From positions 141,048 through 205,047 of the forward strand of contig NZ_KB895378.1 of assembly GCF_000374825.1 (NCBI RefSeq): a stretch of 64,000 nt of DNA, read 5' to 3'. The DNA comes from Paenibacillus sanguinis 2301083 = DSM 16941 (GTDB taxonomy: Bacteria > Bacillota > Bacilli > Paenibacillales > Paenibacillaceae). Position 1 is the first letter of the stretch; every line of letters starts with the position of its first letter. Positions 61,945 to 64,000 of this stretch are shown here, one piece after another. The notes beneath the pieces were generated by a model that saw only the letters and a list, made by a program, of their open reading frames with translations, did no database searches and had not been told where the DNA came from. The position numbers were made by a program, and so were the translations under genes.

Positions 61945-63222
61945 TTAATGCTTGTTGCCCTTATAAACGGCCGCCCGCTCCTTGTCCGGGTCCCTTCTCG
62001 GCGTTCGAGAGGCAGCTGGAGGCCCTGACTTCCTGGATGAGGGCTTGCGTGGCGGTTCTGCTGTTTTGGGCGTTGGGGCCGTTTGCTGCATCGGGTACGG
62101 GTGATCCTTCACGATCTTAATGCGCTTGCCGATCAGCTTCTCAATCGACTTGAAATATTCCTGCTCCTCATAATCACAGAGTGAAATCGCTACTCCGCTA
62201 TGACCAGCCCGGCCCGTTCTACCGATGCGGTGAACATAGGTCTCCGGAATATTAGGCAACTCGTAATTAATAACATGGGTCAGCTCATCAATATCGATCC
62301 CGCGGGCGGCAATATCGGTAGCTACGAGAATCCGCAGGGTTCTATTTTTGAAATTAGCCAACGCTTGCTGACGAGCATTTTGCGACTTGTCGCCATGAAT
62401 CGCCTGCGCGCTAATGTTAGCTCTGTTCAAATAGCGTACCAGTCGGTCCGCACCATGCTTGGTTCGCGTAAATACAATCGACGACGAAATGGAAGCATCC
62501 TTTAATATATGAAGCAACAGGTCCCGCTTGTTGGTCTTATCTACAAAATATAAATACTGCTGAATCGTCTCTACTGTGGAGGATACCGGGGTAATCGCTA
62601 CTTTTACAGGGTTGATCAACAGGGAATTGGCCAGCTTGGCAATCGCCTCGGGCATCGTCGCCGAGAAGAACAAGGTCTGCTTCTTGGGTGGCGTCTTGGC
62701 AATGATCTTCTTGACATCATGAATAAATCCCATATCAAGCATACGGTCTGCCTCATCCAGCACAAGCAGCTTCAAATCCTTCAAATCCACCAGCTTCTGC
62801 TGAATAAGATCGTTCAACCGCCCCGGTGTGGCGACCAGAATATCGACGCCCTTATGCAGTGCGACCTCCTGGGGTCTTTGAGACACCCCACCAAAGATAA
62901 CTGCCGAGCGCAGCTCCAGAAATCGACCATAGCTGTTGAAGTTCTCAAAAATTTGCAAAGCCAATTCCCGGGTAGGGGTAACCACAAGCGCCCGTATTTT
63001 ACGACGGGCAGCTCGGGGAGCTTGGTCTTCATTTAATAGTTGCAAGGTAGGGATAGCAAAAGCGGCGGTCTTCCCTGTCCCGGTCTGTGCGCAACCCAGC
63101 AAGTCCCGACCGTTTAGAATAGGCGGTATCGCCTGCTCCTGAATAGGAGTCGGGCTGGTATACTGCTCGCGCTCCAGCGCCTTGAGGATGGGTGGAATCA
63201 AATTTAATTCTTTAAATAGCAT
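61945..63222 (-). CDS. DEAD-box RNA helicase (RhlE/CshA-like)
   Basis: A 425-residue ATP-dependent RNA helicase. Motifs in order: Q motif (YTSPTPIQEQAIPPILNGRD), I AQTGTGKT, Ia PTRELALQ, II VLDEADRMLD, III FFSATMP, V ILVATDIAARGID and VI YVHRIGRTGRAG. The C-terminal 55 residues are basic and Pro/Ser/Arg/Lys-rich, a likely RNA-binding tail. ATG 63222 has AAGGAG 5 nt upstream; a longer frame to 63267 has none. Its leader contains a truncated copy of the window's MITE-like repeat. Likely role in cold adaptation or RNA turnover. Confidence 0.94.
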   Translation of the reverse strand: MLFKELNLIPPILKALEREQYTSPTPIQEQAIPPILNGRDLLGCAQTGTGKTAAFAIPTLQLLNEDQAPRAARRKIRALVVTPTRELALQIFENFNSYGRFLELRSAVIFGGVSQRPQEVALHKGVDILVATPGRLNDLIQQKLVDLKDLKLLVLDEADRMLDMGFIHDVKKIIAKTPPKKQTLFFSATMPEAIAKLANSLLINPVKVAITPVSSTVETIQQYLYFVDKTNKRDLLLHILKDASISSSIVFTRTKHGADRLVRYLNRANISAQAIHGDKSQNARQQALANFKNRTLRILVATDIAARGIDIDELTHVINYELPNIPETYVHRIGRTGRAGHSGVAISLCDYEEQEYFKSIEKLIGKRIKIVKDHPYPMQQTAPTPKTAEPPRKPSSRKSGPPAASRTPRRDPDKERAAVYKGNKH

Positions 63223-63256
63223 ATGGGCTCCTTGCCTTGATTTATTATTTTTGAAG

Positions 63257-63329
63257 AGGTAGTTCAAAAAGTCGTCCTCCCAGAATGAAGCTGTTCAAGG
63301 AGTAGATTCGACATCGAATCTTGAATTCA
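63257..63329. repeat. MITE-like element, copy 4 (truncated)
   Basis: About 73 bp of left end, nearly identical to copy 2 (AGGTAGTTCAAAAAGTCGTC, then CAGAATGAAG and GACATCGAATCTTGAATTCA), then sequence diverges. It ends 35 bp upstream of the helicase start codon and so forms part of its leader or promoter. No right end and no target duplication. Confidence 0.75.
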
Positions 63330-63624
63330 CTTGACGTATGAAATGCATCATTTCACTATACCATGGGGCCGGGTAGCGGGCAAACACCCATTGTTTTTTT
63401 GATCAGGGTGATAAAAATAGGTGATAAACGCCTCATATTCTAAATAATATAACGAAATGAAAGTAAAGGACCGATCCCGTTGAGAAAATGAAAAACTACG
63501 TGATTATAGGCTGGAATACACGGGTTTTACCTGCTGACGGTTATGGTATAATCACCATGATTTGCGAAATGGAAACCCTTTTTTGCAGCTCGAACGCAAG
63601 AACAAACAGAAACTAGGTGATGAA
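63330..63624. other. Intergenic region between helicase and ABC exporter genes
   Basis: Divergent promoter region of about 300 bp. Besides the promoter at 63525-63552 I see no gene or strong structure. Confidence 0.45.
63525..63552 (+). promoter_or_regulatory. Extended -10 promoter of the ABC exporter gene
   Basis: TGGTATAAT (63544-63552) is an exact extended -10 (TGnTATAAT); TTTTAC at 63525-63530 is a weak -35 with a 16-nt spacer. It is about 75 bp before the start codon. Confidence 0.58.
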
Positions 63625-64000
63625 ATGTTCGAACTCAAATGGCTATGGCAGAATTTGGAGGGGAACCGGACACGATATATTGTGGCCATGATCCTTTCCG
63701 TGGTGGGCAGCTCGCTCATGATCATTAATCCGTACATTGGCCAACGCATCGTCGACACGTTTATAACTGGCGACAATGCAGTACAGAATTTAACGCAGCA
63801 GCGAGGGCTGCTTATTATGCTCTGCTTGGGGATCATCGGCTTCTCCCTGCTGCGTACAGGTCTGGCCTATATTACGACCATGCAATATGAACGCGCCTCA
63901 CAGAACATGCTTTATGATGTTCGGGTGTACCTGTACAACAAAATTCAAGGACAGGATATGCATTACTACGACCACAATCGTACAGGGGATCTCATGACGA
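63625..64000 (+). CDS. ABC exporter, N-terminal part (cut by window end)
   Basis: The first 125 codons of a fused membrane/ATPase ABC exporter. The protein opens MFELKWLWQNLEGNRTRYIV and has hydrophobic segments at about residues 18-38 and 63-85; the loop MLYDVRVYLYNKIQGQDMHYYDHNRTGDLM is the first coupling region typical of MsbA/LmrA/BmrA-type exporters (quoted in part: YYDHNRTGDLM). The frame is open to the end of the window. AGGTGA precedes the ATG. Substrate cannot be predicted from this part. Confidence 0.87.
   Translation, partial: MFELKWLWQNLEGNRTRYIVAMILSVVGSSLMIINPYIGQRIVDTFITGDNAVQNLTQQRGLLIMLCLGIIGFSLLRTGLAYITTMQYERASQNMLYDVRVYLYNKIQGQDMHYYDHNRTGDLMT

Noticed and set aside
1..64000. 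tRNA, rRNA, T-box, common riboswitches, CRISPR arrays, prophage genes
   Set aside because: I looked for their typical sequence patterns on both strands and saw none that I could support by eye.

Overview
The window looks like a chromosomal segment from a spore-forming member of the Paenibacillaceae (Firmicutes, Paenibacillus-like). Supporting signs are strong AAGGAGG ribosome-binding sites with frequent TTG/GTG starts, SLH-domain surface proteins, many Gfo/Idh/MocA oxidoreductases, bacillithiol genes, CotF-like spore coat genes, a KinB-type sensor kinase and an HrcA-type CIRCE element. No rRNA, tRNA, CRISPR array, phage or intact insertion sequence was recognised.

Layout. 1-1.06 kb: a protein-tyrosine phosphatase and a MITE-like repeat. 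1.06-6.36 kb: an AraC regulator divergent from a four-gene sugar-modifying operon (three Gfo/Idh/MocA dehydrogenases and a TIM-barrel isomerase/epimerase). 6.39-13.9 kb: a sugar ABC importer operon ending in a GH65 disaccharide phosphorylase, next to its LacI-type regulator; identical-core palindromic operators lie before both. 14.1-14.9 kb: a small PL3 pectate lyase. 15.1-16.1 kb: a two-subunit sigma factor module (SigO/RsoA-like) divergent from a YvrJ-like gene, with two near-identical non-sigma-A promoters facing apart. 16.2-30.5 kb: mixed housekeeping and accessory genes, including an unusual Hsp90-family/TPR-like gene pair, a short alpha-glucan phosphorylase, a secreted phosphodiester glycosidase, a CYTH protein, a truncated membrane protein and an SLH protein. 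30.5-34.7 kb: alanine racemase, alanine dehydrogenase and a MocR regulator. 34.7-43.4 kb: htpG with CIRCE, a membrane-anchored PstS-like protein coupled to a KinB-like kinase, yojF-bshB2, an aldo/keto reductase and a chemoreceptor. 43.7-50.1 kb: coat-like genes, a decayed surface-protein gene, a two-component system with a BcrAB/LanFEG-like ABC transporter, and a small alarmone synthetase. 50.1-61.5 kb: a three-gene operon for very large secreted proteins (multidomain phosphoesterase, SLH protein, GH92 alpha-mannosidase). 61.9-64 kb: a DEAD-box helicase and the start of an ABC exporter.

How it fits together. Much of the window serves acquisition of complex carbohydrates: pectate lyase and GH92/phosphoesterase outside the cell, an ABC importer with a phosphorylase for disaccharides, several NAD(P)-dependent sugar dehydrogenases, and glucan phosphorylase inside. 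The rest concerns stress, sporulation and surface sensing. The most notable small-scale structure is the pair of matched promoters (GGTTGTT, 18 nt, CCCTATATA) that flank the split sigma factor and its probable target. A second notable item is a family of roughly 280-bp non-coding elements with terminal inverted repeats and 7-bp target duplications, present as two complete copies, one internally deleted copy and one truncated copy.
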